This document shows positions 1 through 10,927 of a DNA stretch of 64,000 bases, piece by piece. Under the pieces are notes generated by a model, which had not been told where the DNA came from, did not search any database, and worked only from the letters and a program-made list of their open reading frames with translations. The DNA comes from Ypsolopha sequella. Lineage: Eukaryota > Arthropoda > Insecta > Lepidoptera > Ypsolophidae. Position numbers and translations under genes: made by a program. The stretch lies in the NCBI GenBank assembly GCA_934047225.1, contig OW204000.1:15208001-15272000 (forward strand). Direction: 5' to 3'. Each line of letters starts with the position of its first letter. Position 1 is the stretch's first letter.

Positions 1-294
1 CCGGTACTGCACTTGCCCAAATTATTGTAAAATTATCTTACCGGCAAAATTCCGTTTGATTTTGATCCATCTTTGAAACTTAAAAATTTACAAAACAAAC
101 TATCAACAAAGGATTTCCCAGAGCGCAGGTAGGTGAAACTAGTAATATGGAGCTACGTAGGGCGGGCGGTGGGCGGCGTAGACACAGCCGCCTTTCATTC
201 TCGCTCCAGTCGCTTAACGCTAAGATAAACATTAGTAAAAGTAGAAGTTTTGTATGTCACTTAAGGCTGTTGTAGCCGCCAACGACTTTGAATC
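1..294. other. Window start, no gene recognised
   Basis: AT-rich sequence with a short GC-rich patch (about 150-190, GGGCGGGCGG-type) that resembles a GC-rich patch near 29600. No reading frame, RNA gene or bounded repeat could be supported. Confidence 0.5.
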
Positions 295-360
295 GACCTG
301 TGGTGGTACAAATATCGACAGAAACTATATTGAAATAACGTTTATATCAGCGCGCACTGC
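295..360 (+). repeat. Short dispersed repeat, copy 1 of 3
   Basis: A block of about 65 bp (GACCTGTG-GGTA, AATATCGAC, TTGAAATAACGTTTATATCA, GCGCG) that recurs at 1287-1347 and 3099-3159 in the same orientation. This copy abuts the fold-back element starting at 362. The family is unknown to me. Confidence 0.6.
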
Positions 361-361
361 A

Positions 362-630
362 TATACAACGTGTAACAGATAGGTGTAACCATATTTGAAG
401 AGCTTATTCAGTCAATGGTAAAGAACAACTTTTACTATGGAGACAACCCTGAAATCTCAAAAAAAATCTGCCCTTCCATACATTTCGGCCGAGCGGCATT
501 GCATTTTTCTATGAAACAGTATTTTTTTTTTCCAGATACATGTTTTGTTCTATAGTAAGAGTTGTTCTATACCAGTTGACTGAATAAGCTCTTCAAATAT
601 GGTTACACCTATCTGTTACACGTTGTATAA
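362..630. mobile_element. Fold-back element, family 1, copy 1
   Basis: Palindromic non-autonomous element of about 268 bp. The first roughly 50 bases (TATACAACGTGTAACAG...) reappear as reverse complement at the right end (...CTGTTACACGTTGTATA). Inside the arms is GAACAACTTTTACTATGGA and its reverse complement. Other copies lie at 2878-3020 and 7264-7534. It has no coding capacity. Its termini suggest a MITE or fold-back DNA transposon, but the superfamily cannot be assigned from sequence alone. Confidence 0.8.
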
Positions 631-2154
631 CGTCGGCTGGGTCTCCGGATAGCGCAGAATAGGAAAAATAATTATTTTCACATGTACGGAAAAAACATAA
701 ATAATTTTTATAAGCAATATTTTCCTTGTATTTTTGTGAAAGAATTATACAAATAACATTATGGTTTCAAAGAAATAACCAATTTTACTTAATAAAAACA
801 GCGTTGTAAGTATGTATGATATATATATTTTCATAAACTGCAATAACGAGGCTCTGTACAACTACTTTTTATCTTGAAAAAACTACTCTTTACGTAATAT
901 CTTTCAGTTTTTCGCTAAAATTTCAATTTTTTTCTACGGAAAGGCATTACAAAAAAAATATATTTGAATTCCTCATCCTTAATTTTTACGAAAATGATAC
1001 CAAATAAGCCCTGATTTGAAATTGGGACGCGTTAGCTTATTTTGCTTAAGAAGCGGCGGGAGCGTACTGCGCCCCCCTGCCCCCCTCTCCTTAAATCCGG
1101 GACTGCTGGGGCCAGGCCTCAATCTGCTCATTTTGACCTAGGCTACACCTGTACCAAGTTTCATGCTTCGGTCACTAGCCGAAGGGACCATGTCAAGAGA
1201 ACCTGGGGTATACAGTCTATGCCTACAGACAAAGAAGCTTAGAAAATATTCGGCGATTACCGTCGCCAAATTAGCAGCTCAATGTTTATCGGTACGAATA
1301 TCGACGGAAACGACATTGAAATAACGGTCATATCAGCGCGCAATGCATAGTGGCTGTTACGACGCTCGCTGCATCCTTGATAGGACGAAATAGGAGAAAA
1401 TAATATTTAAAGTTATCAAGTTTATCTATTTATCGAAGCATAAATGAATTAAATCGACCAAGCCGCCTAAGAGCAGTAGGAAATTCAAGCCAAAAAACAC
1501 CATTCCGTTGATTTTTTTTTCTCATAGAAGTTTTGGTGGTATGAAAACGAAAAATGTTGCATATGTTGTCTTAGGGTTGATAATTCATATATATATTTTT
1601 TAAATATTTTTAGTTTGGCCATAAACGAGGAGTAGGCTTTAGAAAGTACCCATTTGGCGATACTAAGCCCGTTAAAACAGGTGATGAAATTTTTCAAAGG
1701 TAAGCCATATTATATTTACGGTGCTAACTATAATCTAGCTAAGTAATCGTATCTAACCAAAAAAATTTTTTTTATTTTTATTTTATACTAAAAATCACAT
1801 ACGAATAAAGACTGAGGAAAAAACTTACAACTAGGTCACGTTCACAATGTAATTTCAGCTATAAGCTCCACTAACTCGGCTATAAAACGTGGAATGATAA
1901 AAAATACATTCATAAAAAGAACTAAAGTGCTTTGTGCAATAAAAACCAGCCGTAATAATTTACGGCACACGTGTTAATAACATTGTATAAGACATTGAAC
2001 TTCCCAACAAAAGAAAGGAGCCAGCAATTCGGCCATTTATGATCAATTTACATGTTTGCATTCGCAACTTCCTTCTGCTCCCATAATATAAAAGAATCCA
2101 GTATTAAAATGGTTCGTTCCACTTGATTATGCTAAAAATATGATTTGATTTTAC
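631..2154. other. AT-rich stretch without gene
   Basis: Nothing codes convincingly. A GC-rich patch at 1047-1245 holds an accidental 66-codon frame with no recognisable motif. A second copy of the short dispersed repeat lies at 1287-1347. Confidence 0.5.
1287..1347 (+). repeat. Short dispersed repeat, copy 2 of 3
   Basis: Matches the block at 295-360 (GGTACGAATATCGACGGAAA, TTGAAATAACGGTCATATCA, GCGCG) with scattered differences. Confidence 0.6.
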
Positions 2155-2576
2155 TTAAGGTGATATATCGTCCGTGCAAAGGTCCCCGTTACTCCAGGCG
2201 GAAAGACCCGAATTGCGAGAGGGACGGATTCGAGGAAAATTTTCAAAAAGTCAGTTTTGAATTAATACATAATTAATTTAAATAGCTATGAAAGTTTCCA
2301 TAACCAGTAATTTAGGTATTGTTAAAACCCATCTAAATAAATATATTTGAAGTCTTTATGCTATCCCAATTTGTCAAAATATAAAAAAAGTGTAAATTTA
2401 GACTTCATTTCAATAATTATTTCTATCGAGTAAAATTCCTCCAATCGCGTTTCTGATAGACTAAAATCTAGAAAAAGGTTTCATAATTGTTATACTAATT
2501 TATTCAACTTGAGACTTCTTTTGAACAGCAGATGAATAACTTCAAAAGTGTCCATTTTGACGATATACCCCCTTAA
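2155..2576. mobile_element. TTAA-flanked non-autonomous element
   Basis: The element is bounded by TTAA on both sides (2155-2158 and 2573-2576). Internal ends are GGTGATATATCGTC and the reverse complement of GGGGGTATATCGTC, giving 12 of 14 matching positions as terminal inverted repeats. TTAA duplication is the hallmark of piggyBac and Kolobok elements, so a MITE of one of those groups is the likeliest reading. Its core (CGTTACTCC, GAGAGGGACGGATTC, GTTAAAACCCATCTAA, CCAATCGCGTTTCTG) is also found at 24060-24440. Confidence 0.55.
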
Positions 2577-2877
2577 ATAATTTATTATAAAATATTGGTT
2601 GGTGGTAAAAAATATCATGTTTTTTTTGTGTACAATAAAGAATATGAATATGAATTAATTATACTAAATATATGTATTATATTGAATGCTTTTTGGATAA
2701 ATTCCTAAGCCTCATTCTTAAGCTAAGGAATTCATTATAAATAATGGTTGATCCCAGGAATTTAATTTGAACCCGTGATTCAATGCATATTTAGACATCT
2801 GGTAAATCAGTGGCGTGTATATGTATGCTATGTACAATATTCCCTATGTATAAATAAATAAAGAAACACACTATAGG

Positions 2878-3020
2878 TACGTGTAACAGAAAGGTGTGGT
2901 TATGTGTGCAGATTTTTTTTTTCGAGGTTTCGGATTTGGTTCCATAGTAAAAATTGTTCTGTATCATTGAATGAATAAGCTCTTCAAATATGACAACACG
3001 TTTCTGTTACACGTTGTGTA
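2878..3020. mobile_element. Fold-back element, family 1, copy 2 (short)
   Basis: Starts ACGTGTAACAGAAAGGTGTG and ends TTTCTGTTACACGTTGTGTA. It is internally deleted relative to the copies at 362 and 7264 and keeps one TCCATAGTAAAAATTGTTC block. Confidence 0.7.
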
Positions 3021-3098
3021 GAATTATTTCAACTCAATACAAACACTACTTTACGGCTCACTTTGATTTTTCCGAGAAAAACTCGACGTTTTTGAGTA

Positions 3099-3159
3099 GA
3101 CCTGTGTCGGTAAAAATATCGACCGAAACAATATTGAAATAACGTTCATATCAGCGCGA
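3099..3159 (+). repeat. Short dispersed repeat, copy 3 of 3
   Basis: GACCTGTGTCGGTA, AATATCGACCGAAAC, ATATTGAAATAACGTTCATA and TCAGCGCG match the blocks at 295 and 1287. It lies 80 bp after a family 1 fold-back. Confidence 0.6.
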
Positions 3160-3917
3160 TAGCACAAAGTAGGCGCTTAAAAATACTTGAAAAATTTACA
3201 AAAATTTGTGGCTAAAATTGTTCAAAAATAATCAAAGGAAATAACTTTTTACTATAATTTCGTAAAATTGACTAAGTTTAATAAATTAAATCGGATCTTA
3301 TTATTGATTTGGACCCGGTTTTGGTATTTATTTTGTTAAATTATAGACAAAAATTTAAAATTCTAATCAATGCACACCATTCTACATATTATCATTTAAT
3401 TTTTAAAAAACTTTTTATTAAATTAACATCTGAGTAAAACCCGAACTTAAGGGGCTGCACAAAGCTAAAACTCAGTCCTGCTCTAACGCTTTTGTTTTCT
3501 ATCCTGCTCTAATCAGATGTTACAAACGCAAAACTTCAGTTATTTTTTTAATCGCGGCTGCATTATTAGTTGCCTCTGTAGACGACAAAAAACCGCAATA
3601 TACGGCGTTTGATGATTAAAAGGTTTCCTTTTGCAGAGTGAATACTTAGAACCCTTAGATCATTTTACGAAGGGTAGCCATAAAAAAAATTGATGCAGGA
3701 AAGAGAGGGAGTAGTATTTCGTTATTAAAATATGATAATTCGATATATTTTTTTTTCTAGTTACAACGTTAAGTTTAGTATCATTTTCAACTAAACTTGA
3801 GACGTACAGGCCATATATGAAATAATATTTATAGTATTTCATATAAAAATCTCGAAATTAAAATAAAATTATAAAAAAATCTTACTTTTTTGACGATAAT
3901 TTAATTAAAGTTAAATT

Positions 3918-4262
3918 TGTCGGGTCCGATGATCCAAACGACTCACTAATCTGTTCAACTTATGTTGAAGAGGCGCATAGCCGTATTTTTTTACATGCAT
4001 AAGATATGGCCCCCAATGGTGCGTCAAAAATTACGATACACACGGTTGATTCAGATGTTGTGGTTATAGCGATATCCTTTTAATTTTCACTTCAGTAACA
4101 TGGTCTCAAGGAGCTGTGGATATCTTTCGGCACTGGCAAACACCATAGCTACATACCGGTGCATGAAGTAGCAAACCATTTAATCGCAGATAAAACAGAA
4201 GCTTTAAGAGGCTACCATGCATTCACAGGGTGTGACACCGTTTCAGCGTTTCATTCTATGCA
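3918..4262 (+). pseudogene. Fragment of a nuclease-like transposon gene
   Basis: Read on +, this stretch gives conserved blocks EEAHSRIFLHA, TIHTVDSDVVVIAI, ELWISFGTGKHH, YIPVHEVANHL and GYHAFTGCDTVSAFHS, broken by stops (for example after LHA and after AISF) and by shifts. The same family, with the same order of blocks, is the decayed gene at 57.7-60.2 kb. The family is widespread as uncharacterised, often transposon-linked proteins in animals. The acidic pattern E-A-D/H, T-V-D-x-D and G-C-D-T resembles the metal-binding motifs of PIN/FEN-type nucleases; that function is inference. The fragment ends abruptly at about 4262, where LINE sequence begins. Upstream at 3360-3917 nothing else is recognised. 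Confidence 0.6.
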
Positions 4263-5690
4263 CTTAATCAGCATTTTTCTAAACTGCCTGTCTCCTTAGA
4301 AGACAAATTAAAAAACAAAACTCTCCTAAACCTTCGTAATAAGCCCAAACCCAACTGCGATCATTTTACCTTCAAGACTGTTTCTGAGTGTGACGTTAAG
4401 AGAGCAATTCTTTCTATTATGATTTATATAAAAACGGCTCACCTCAATACGTATTATGGTCGGGAAAGCCGACCAGTTTCAGCAGATTTAGACTGCCTTC
4501 ATCTGGGCGAGTAAAGACATTTACGCGACGACGTTACGCCTTACACCTTTACAGATCATAACACGTATTGAGGTGAGCCGTTTTTATATAAATCATGAAT
4601 TATCCTCAAGTCTCATTTAATTCTTTCTATTACTTCAAAGACTGTGGGTGATGACAAAATTTGCTCTCAAATGCTGCATCTTATACTAGATGAACTTTTA
4701 CCTGTCCTAGCTGACGTTATCAACTGCTCCCTTGTCACCAGCTCATTTCCCCCAGCCTGGAAAAATGCACATGTCATCCCTCTTCCAAAGACTACAAACC
4801 CTTCATCATTTTCTGAGTATCGTCCAATTTCCATTCTTTCTATTATTTCTTAAGTTCTTGAGTCTTTAGTCCACAACCAAATTTCGTATTTCCTATCTAA
4901 AAATAGTTTACTCAATCACTTTCAATCTGGATTTCGCCCAGGGCATAGCACCGTCACGGCACTTCTGAAAGTCTTCGATGATATAAGATTAGCTATTGAC
5001 AATAAGAAACTGACTATAGTCACACTATTGGATTTCAGTAGTGCATTTAACTGTGTATACTTCGATGTACACCTTAGCATTCTTAGCTCTCTTAACGTAT
5101 CTCCTCTTGTCACAGAATGGTTTGATACTTATTTAAAGGGTCGCCTGCAGTGCATACGCTCGGACGAGGTTTCCTCGGAGTGGTGCCAACTAACTGCTGG
5201 CGTACTACATCAAGGTGGTGTCCTCTCTCGTCTTCTTTTTTCAATTTTTATAAATTCTGTTTCCAATGTTCTTTCTTTGAACTTCCATCTTTACGCAGAC
5301 GATTTACAACTCTACCGCCACTTTGACGTAACTGAGGCAGATATTGCTGTCTCAGAAATGAACAGTGATCTTTCAAACATTCACAGGTGGGCGGAGGCTT
5401 TCGGACTTTTGGTTAATCCCAAAAAATCTCAAGCCATTATTTTCAGTAGCAGATATATGACTAACCTTCTTAATCAAACGGTAATTCCACAAGTAGTTTA
5501 TAACTATATCCCTATTGCCTACACTAAATCTGCAAAAAATTTGGGTGTCATGTTTGATTGTAATCTGACGTGGTCTGCGCATATTATTGAGGTCAGCAGG
5601 AAAGTCTTTGCCACATTTCATTCCCTTAAGCGTCTCCAGAAATTTCTCCCCTTTGAAACTAAAGTTACCCTCGCATTTTTTAAATAAGGC
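4263..5690 (+). pseudogene. LINE reverse transcriptase, 5'-truncated and interrupted
   Basis: This is the ORF2-type reverse transcriptase region of a non-LTR retrotransposon of the CR1/Jockey type. From the 5' side it reads HFSKLP...FTFKTVSECDVKRAILSI, then after a 199-bp insertion (4420-4618) TSKTVGDDKICSQML, PAWKNAHVIPLPK and YRPISILSIIS. An in-frame TAA follows at 4851-4853. The same frame then continues with GFRPGHSTVTALLK, motif A LDFSSAF, a degraded GVLHQGGVLSRLLF block, the catalytic FHLYADDLQLY, and LGVMFDCNLTWSAHI, to a stop at 5685-5687. Endonuclease and ORF1 parts are absent (5' truncation). One stop plus a degraded PQG motif mark it as dead. It is inserted in, or joined to, the nuclease-like fragment at 4262. 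Confidence 0.85.
4406..4632. mobile_element. Fold-back insertion inside the LINE, 14-bp target duplication
   Basis: AATTCTTTCTATTA occurs at 4406-4419 and again at 4619-4632. Between them lies a 199-bp insert with inverted repeats of about 33 bp (TGATTTATATAAAAACGG...; right copy 4562-4595) and a unique 23-bp right flank. Removing the insert and one duplicate restores the LINE reading frame, so this is a true insertion into coding sequence. A 14-bp duplication is unusually long for a DNA-transposon MITE. Confidence 0.75.
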
Positions 5691-6299
5691 GTTTTAGTTT
5701 AATTTATCACTGCCTGGGTCCTGAATACCAGTAACAGGCATTATTTAGACATGCTTACTCTAACTTAAACTGCACCATCTTTTTCTGTCATAAGAGTTTG
5801 TGGTCAAAATCGGGTCTTTGTAATTTATAGTGTTCTCGATATTGTGGAGTTTTTTTTTTTCATCTACTTTACTCAGACTAATACATCATGTGGGTACTTT
5901 TTAAAAGGGATATTATATAGGCTTTCAAAATAAATCATTTTTATTTTATCATCTGTTAAATTAAAAATGATACGGACGACTTTGTAAAAAAAAAAGGAAA
6001 ATGACGATTACATATTATTTTTTTTTAAGCTTTTCTGTGAAGAATATTGCAAACTGAATAGCAGAAATGAATTCTACGTCTTTGATTTACTCGAAAATGA
6101 TACCCAACTTGACCTTTTAGCTACAATGTTAATGTCAGGAATCTCTCCCCCCCCTACCACCCACATAAAAAACTTACATTAATAAAATTAATGGCTACCC
6201 TTCTTAAATCATTCTTTCAGTTCTAAAAAGCAATGCACCAAAAGGAAATATCTTAATCATTAATCGCCGTATATTTTAGTGTACACAGGCAACTATATC
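5691..6299. other. AT-rich stretch without gene
   Basis: Probable LINE 3' remainder followed by low-complexity AT sequence. No further reverse transcriptase motifs or reading frames are recognisable. Confidence 0.4.
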
Positions 6300-6672
6300 A
6301 TTAGCGTTAAACATCAGTCTTTCGGTACAAAGTGCACAACTTAACTTTGTTTTTCTTGTTAAGAAGTTAAAAGTGAAAAAGATATTGGTTTATGGCAGAT
6401 ATTGGTCTATTCACGTCAATAGTTCAGTAAAAATAAGATTTATGAACCAACAGCTTGAAAGTTAATGCACAATTAGCGATGATTTTGTCGAAACATAGTT
6501 TGGATAAAATCGTGACTAATTGTGCATTTGATTTCACTGTTGATTTATAAACCTAACTTATAGTAAACTATTATACTGGCCACAGACCAATATCTTTTTC
6601 AGTTTTAACTTCTTAACGAGAAAAAGTTAAGTTGTGCACTTTGTACCGAGCGACTGACGTTAAACATTAACT
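6300..6672. mobile_element. Fold-back element, about 370 bp
   Basis: The left arm (TTTCGGTACAAAGTGCACAA..., AAAGATATTGGT) is matched by reverse complement at the right (...TTGTGCACTTTGTACCGAGC). A middle block GCACAATTAGCGATGATTTT pairs with AAAATCGTGACTAATTGTGC. There is no coding capacity. The family is not identified. Confidence 0.75.
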
Positions 6673-6844
6673 ATAATTTCTTTATGTAACAAAGATACCC
6701 ATTTTTTTCTAGTGAGTAGCTGCGTGTGTTGGTTTCGTTTCAATTGGTTTTGAGATATGGAAACTGAATCGCTTTTGTTGTGAAATTCATGCTTTTTAAA
6801 AGTATTATAATTAAAAAAAGGTTGAAAGTATGTTTATTTATAAA

Positions 6845-6935
6845 GTGCAATTAGTAGAGTCGGGGTATGCGGAGTCGGTCTTGCCCTTCTTCTTAACAAG
6901 ACTAATCGAATGGGCGGAGTTAGGCATATATTTAC
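6845..6935 (-). repeat. Dispersed repeat shared with 36590-36680
   Basis: On the minus strand this contains ATTAGTCTTGTTAAGAAGAAG. The 36.6-kb copy reads ATTAGTCTTGCTAAGAAGAAG on +. The family is unknown. Confidence 0.45.
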
Positions 6936-7263
6936 ATATCAATAATCATAAACTTGGGGTAGAATAATTATTTTTGTTATTCTGCCGCTAGTTGCAGAAT
7001 ACATTATTTTGCTAAACGGCCGCTGGTGGCAGGCTACACACTTTCTATATATATTTATGTGACGTGTCGTGACGTGTTCTTGACTAAAGATCCTACAGCT
7101 CGATAACCCGTAATACAATCGACAGTATGATTAGAATTTAAAGTGTTTCCAGAGGTTCCGTACGCATGAAATAATGCAATTCGTCTAGACCAGACGGTGT
7201 TCTGTGGAACACGTACAGGGGGAATAGTCTGGAAGTAAAACCAGACTTCGTAGAACCGGATTG

Positions 7264-7534
7264 TATACAACGTGTAACAGAAAGGTGTAACTATATTTGA
7301 AGAGCTTATTCAGTTAATGGTATAGAACAACTTTTACTATGGAGCCAACACTGAAATCTCAAAAAAAAGTCTGCCTTCCATACATTTCGGCCGAGCGGCA
7401 TTGCATTTTTCCATGAAACAGTAAATTTTTTTTTCGAGTTACAGGCTTTGTTCCATAGTAAAAGTTGTTCTATCTATACCATTGACTGAATAAGCTCTTC
7501 AAATATGGTTACACCTTTCTGTTACACGTTGTAT
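7264..7534. mobile_element. Fold-back element, family 1, copy 3
   Basis: Starts TATACAACGTGTAACAG and ends CTGTTACACGTTGTATA, with internal GAACAACTTTTACTATGGA and its complement. It closely matches the element at 362-630. Confidence 0.8.
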
Positions 7535-7639
7535 ATTTTCTGAATGTATCCTAATTACAAAGTAGATACATGTACTACTTACGTGTATTTTTACAGTTTG
7601 TGTAAGATATATAGAAAAATAGATAGTTATTTATATAAA

Positions 7640-8270
7640 GTGAAATTGATTCAACCGCCCGAATTTCTATGGGAGGTTCAAGAGGTGATAAAGACTATAT
7701 ACATATCTGAAGTTCAAGGTGGGTCAGGAAAGGTAATGACAGGTCACGTGACATCGAGAATCGTATTAATATGTGAGTTAAAATTTGATTATTCTGTTGT
7801 GTGCGTGGGCTTTACACAATGAATCCAAAGCACACGGTGTCCACCCACACAACTGAATCAAAATTTTACTCACACATTGACGGGTGTGATCATCAGATTA
7901 AACAAAATAAATACACTCAGCTTTCGTGGGTCGTTGTTATGTAAATAAGTAAAATAATAAAAAAAAAACTAACCACCATAGTATATATACCATAGAGGTT
8001 TATGGTAGCCTGAAGTGAGCTGCACAATCACGTTTGACAGCCAATTTTTCTCCACGGTTTTTGACGTTTGTTGAAGATCATGACCGAATCGTGGGTGTTT
8101 ATAGTGGAAAATAGTAGTTTATTGTAATCTCATGACCGTACCCAACACTATTCTCGATGTCACGAGACCACAGCCATTACCTTATCTGATCCACCTAAAA
8201 CTTCACATGTATAGTCTCTATCACCTACAGAACCTCCCACAGAAATTCGGGCGGTTGGATAAATTTAACC
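7640..8270. repeat. Inverted pair of one repeat, with inner hairpin
   Basis: Segment 7648-7770 (CAACCGCCCGAATTTCT..., CATCGAGAATCGTATT) is matched in reverse complement by 8136-8262. Directly after the left copy, 7770-7875 forms a further hairpin (TGTGAGTTAAAATTTGATT against its complement). The accidental reading frames of 92 and 76 codons here are the two sides of the same inverted repeat and show no protein motif. Confidence 0.7.
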
Positions 8271-8284
8271 TTTTATGTTTAATT

Positions 8285-8507
8285 AGCGGATTCCCCGCAG
8301 AGTTGCCCACGTGGAAACCATTTCTCCCAATCCCGTGGGAATTTTCTAAAACCCCCTCTTAGTGGATGTCTACGTCATACGAGGAACCCACCGTCCAAGT
8401 TTCATGTTCCCAGGTCCAGCCGTTTGGTCTAGCTAGGCGTTCATAGATCACTCAGTCAGTCAGTCAGTCAGTCAGTCATGGTATTCTTTTAGGTATATAG
8501 ATAGATA
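8285..8507 (+). repeat. LINE/SINE 3' tail with TCAG microsatellite
   Basis: GATGTCTACGTCATACGAGG, CCGTCCAAGTTTCATGTTCC, CAGGTCCAGCCGTTTGGTCT and a run of (TCAG)n at about 8450-8478, then GATAGATAG, form the typical 3' end of a lepidopteran non-LTR element as I know it. Confidence 0.6.
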
Positions 8508-9301
8508 GTCATGAAGGTCGGCTGGTACGAATACAAATCCATATTTTATATCTCACTGTTATAATTATGAAATTATAAATTTATTTCATAAGGAGAAAAA
8601 TTACGTCTGAGCTACCTGAACTGCTCGCAGTTACGTTACTTTATTAAAAAATATTTTAAATAATGAGTCTGTAAATTTGTTTTGATTTAAATTCAGTCCC
8701 CCTTTAATCTCGAGTCTTGACCTACGACGGTCCGACTAAGTGCAGTCTACGCAACTATACATAAACATAATGAATTTCTGCCACCAAAGCCATGCAGCTG
8801 CTGCGGGCGCAACGTCACTGCTAGATTTTGTAGCGCTTCAGACATAAACATAAATAAAAATGTCGTCACAATACATATCCAAGAGGGTGTGAGTGGTGTT
8901 TCACTAGAATAGTCAACACTCGTAACACTTTCTTTTTACCAACGATTTTAACGTCTCAGCGTGATAATGATAAGAAGTGGGCCTTATTCAATAATATCAT
9001 ATGCGGTTGGAATTTACGGCACGACTTTTAAAACATACATAAATAAGATAAAAAAACTTGCAAACCAAGTTCATAAAAGTTTTAGTTGACAAAAAAAACA
9101 AAAAGTCTATGTCTTTACGAACATTGACTTTTTTGGTGATTACGAACAACTGTATGCAAAATGTAACATCGTACCAACAAATAAAAAGGCATACTTGGGA
9201 ATCACAAAAGAAGAGTATTGGTTGGATCACGGTTGGATGCATTCAAAACTAATAAACCATGCAAACTTACTGTAAGGCGCGTTGGATAGCTTTCGGTGCC
9301 C
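8508..9301. other. Stretch without gene
   Basis: No bounded repeat or supported reading frame. Short frames on both strands near 9000-9250 mirror each other and lack motifs. Confidence 0.4.
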
Positions 9302-9397
9302 AGAATAAATAGCTCATATGGATCAAGAACAAAAGAATATCTAGTGCCAAAATTGTTCAATAAGTTGCCGTTAGAGGTAAAAACGTATAAAAATTAA
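9302..9397 (+). pseudogene. LINE reverse transcriptase C-terminus fragment
   Basis: A short open stretch reads SYGSRTKEYLVPKLFNKLPL and ends VKTYKN stop. The pattern of a basic start, VPKLFN-LPLE and lysines is the usual C-terminal tail of CR1/Jockey-type LINE polymerases. Only the last 30 or so residues remain. Confidence 0.55.
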
Positions 9398-9497
9398 AAA
9401 ATAATGTCAAAAAAACGAAATTAAAGTCTTTTTTGTGTATAATATGTAAAGTTTCTATATTATATAATTATGTAAAAATATCGTAGATGTATCATAC

Positions 9498-9672
9498 TTT
9501 ATACTGGAGGCTTGATAAGATATAAGTGATAAGTATCATGGATCAGTATATAGTTTTGTGAATTTAACTTTACGGATTTCACAAATATTGTTATTGATTA
9601 TGATATTGATACTGATATGGTAACTTACCAAGCCTCGAATAAAAATTTGGACGATGATGAAATAGTCACCTT
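9498..9672. mobile_element. Fold-back element, family 2, copy 1
   Basis: TTATACTGGAGGCTTGATAA at the left and TACCAAGCCTCGAATAAA, TTGGACGATGATG, AGTCACCTT at the right form imperfect inverted arms. Better copies are at 44873-45136 and 33322-33562. Confidence 0.65.
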
Positions 9673-9922
9673 TAATAGGGGTTATAGATAGTTTGCCAAA
9701 AGCGCCGAAAGTGACTAAAGGCTTACTTTTTTTTTATGTGATAAACTTAGTCAGAATGCCCTCCCCCCAAAATCAAATTCTGAATCCACCCTTGGGAAGA
9801 GCGTTCAAATACATCCCCTCTTGGTAATCCAGCGCTCCTTTTAGGTGACGAGAGGAATAGCGTATACCTCTCTTGGCCTTGGCACTAACACAGTATATAG
9901 CACTACTGCTGCGCATTAGATT

Positions 9923-10457
9923 GTATACAGGGTGTAATCGTTAAGTGTGACCAGGCGATTATTCCGTAACTATTACAGATAACAAAAAAATTTAAACTGA
10001 TATCGAAAGTACGTTACCTAATCACTAAAATAACATCAATAACTTTTTGAAAATCAAACGAGAAGTATCCAAAATTTTGACATTAAACATTCCTATACAT
10101 TGTATCGCACAACAAGGACGTCACTTCGAATACAAAATTTTGGACTTACTAAGAAATAAATATTATTCAATTAAAAGATAGTTTTATTACTTTGTTAGGC
10201 TCATAAACAGTTCCCTTTAATATCAGTACTAAGCTAAAATAACCTTTTAAAATAAGGAAACTAAAACCTTTCTACTAATCTCATACTAAATGTATGGGAA
10301 TGTTTAATGTCAAAGTTTTGGATACTTCTCGTTTGATTTTCAAAAAGTTATTGATGTAATTTAACTGATTAGGTAACGTACTTTCGATATCAGTTTAAAA
10401 TTTTTTGATATCTGTAATAATCGCCTGGTCACACTTAACGATTACATTCTGTATATA
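9923..10457. mobile_element. Large fold-back element, arms about 170 bp
   Basis: The ends are TGTATACAGGGTGTAATCG and CGATTACATTCTGTATATA. Arms 9923-10100 and 10290-10457 are nearly complementary (GTGTGACCAGGCGATTATT..., TTTTTGAAAATCAAACGAGA). No coding capacity; the superfamily is not identified. Confidence 0.8.
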
Positions 10458-10927
10458 GGTATTGTTACACCTATCTTCCAAAGGTGTAAGCAGACACAGA
10501 TCTCCATCTACTACGACCCTTGCACACCTGACATCCAGGCTCATACAAGGTCGAGTCATACAAGCTCATCTGTTCCGGTATTTTTGACGTGGCCCTTTTT
10601 TGTATGCCGCTATTTGGGTCAGGTTAGGGTTTCAAATAAAAAGCGCAGCCGTCCAGTGGACTGAGATAAAAGCTTAAACGCTAGATGTGTCCAGACGAGT
10701 CAGACAGAACGAGACGAACGTATCAACACAGTCTTATAGACCGTCGGCTGAATTTTTTTTTAGTGTCTTCTGTATACTGGTAATTTGATAAACGAACACG
10801 TCGAACATATAACATGCTTACAGCAGAACCATGGACTCTATATATGGACGCCGCGCCGCTAGAAAAAATATCGAGGGGGTGCCCTGGTGCAGCCTTAAGT
10901 TTTTCATCTAGATTAGATACTTAATGA
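10458..10927. other. Probable repeat, not identified
   Basis: Moderate-GC stretch (CAGACACAGATCTCCATC, GACGTGGCCC, CAGCCGTCCAGTGGACTGAG) that looks like part of a known interspersed repeat, but I cannot place it. No reading frame. Confidence 0.3.

Noticed and set aside
7544..8362. Pair of short genes
   Set aside because: Both frames fall on the two arms of one inverted repeat and show no protein motif.
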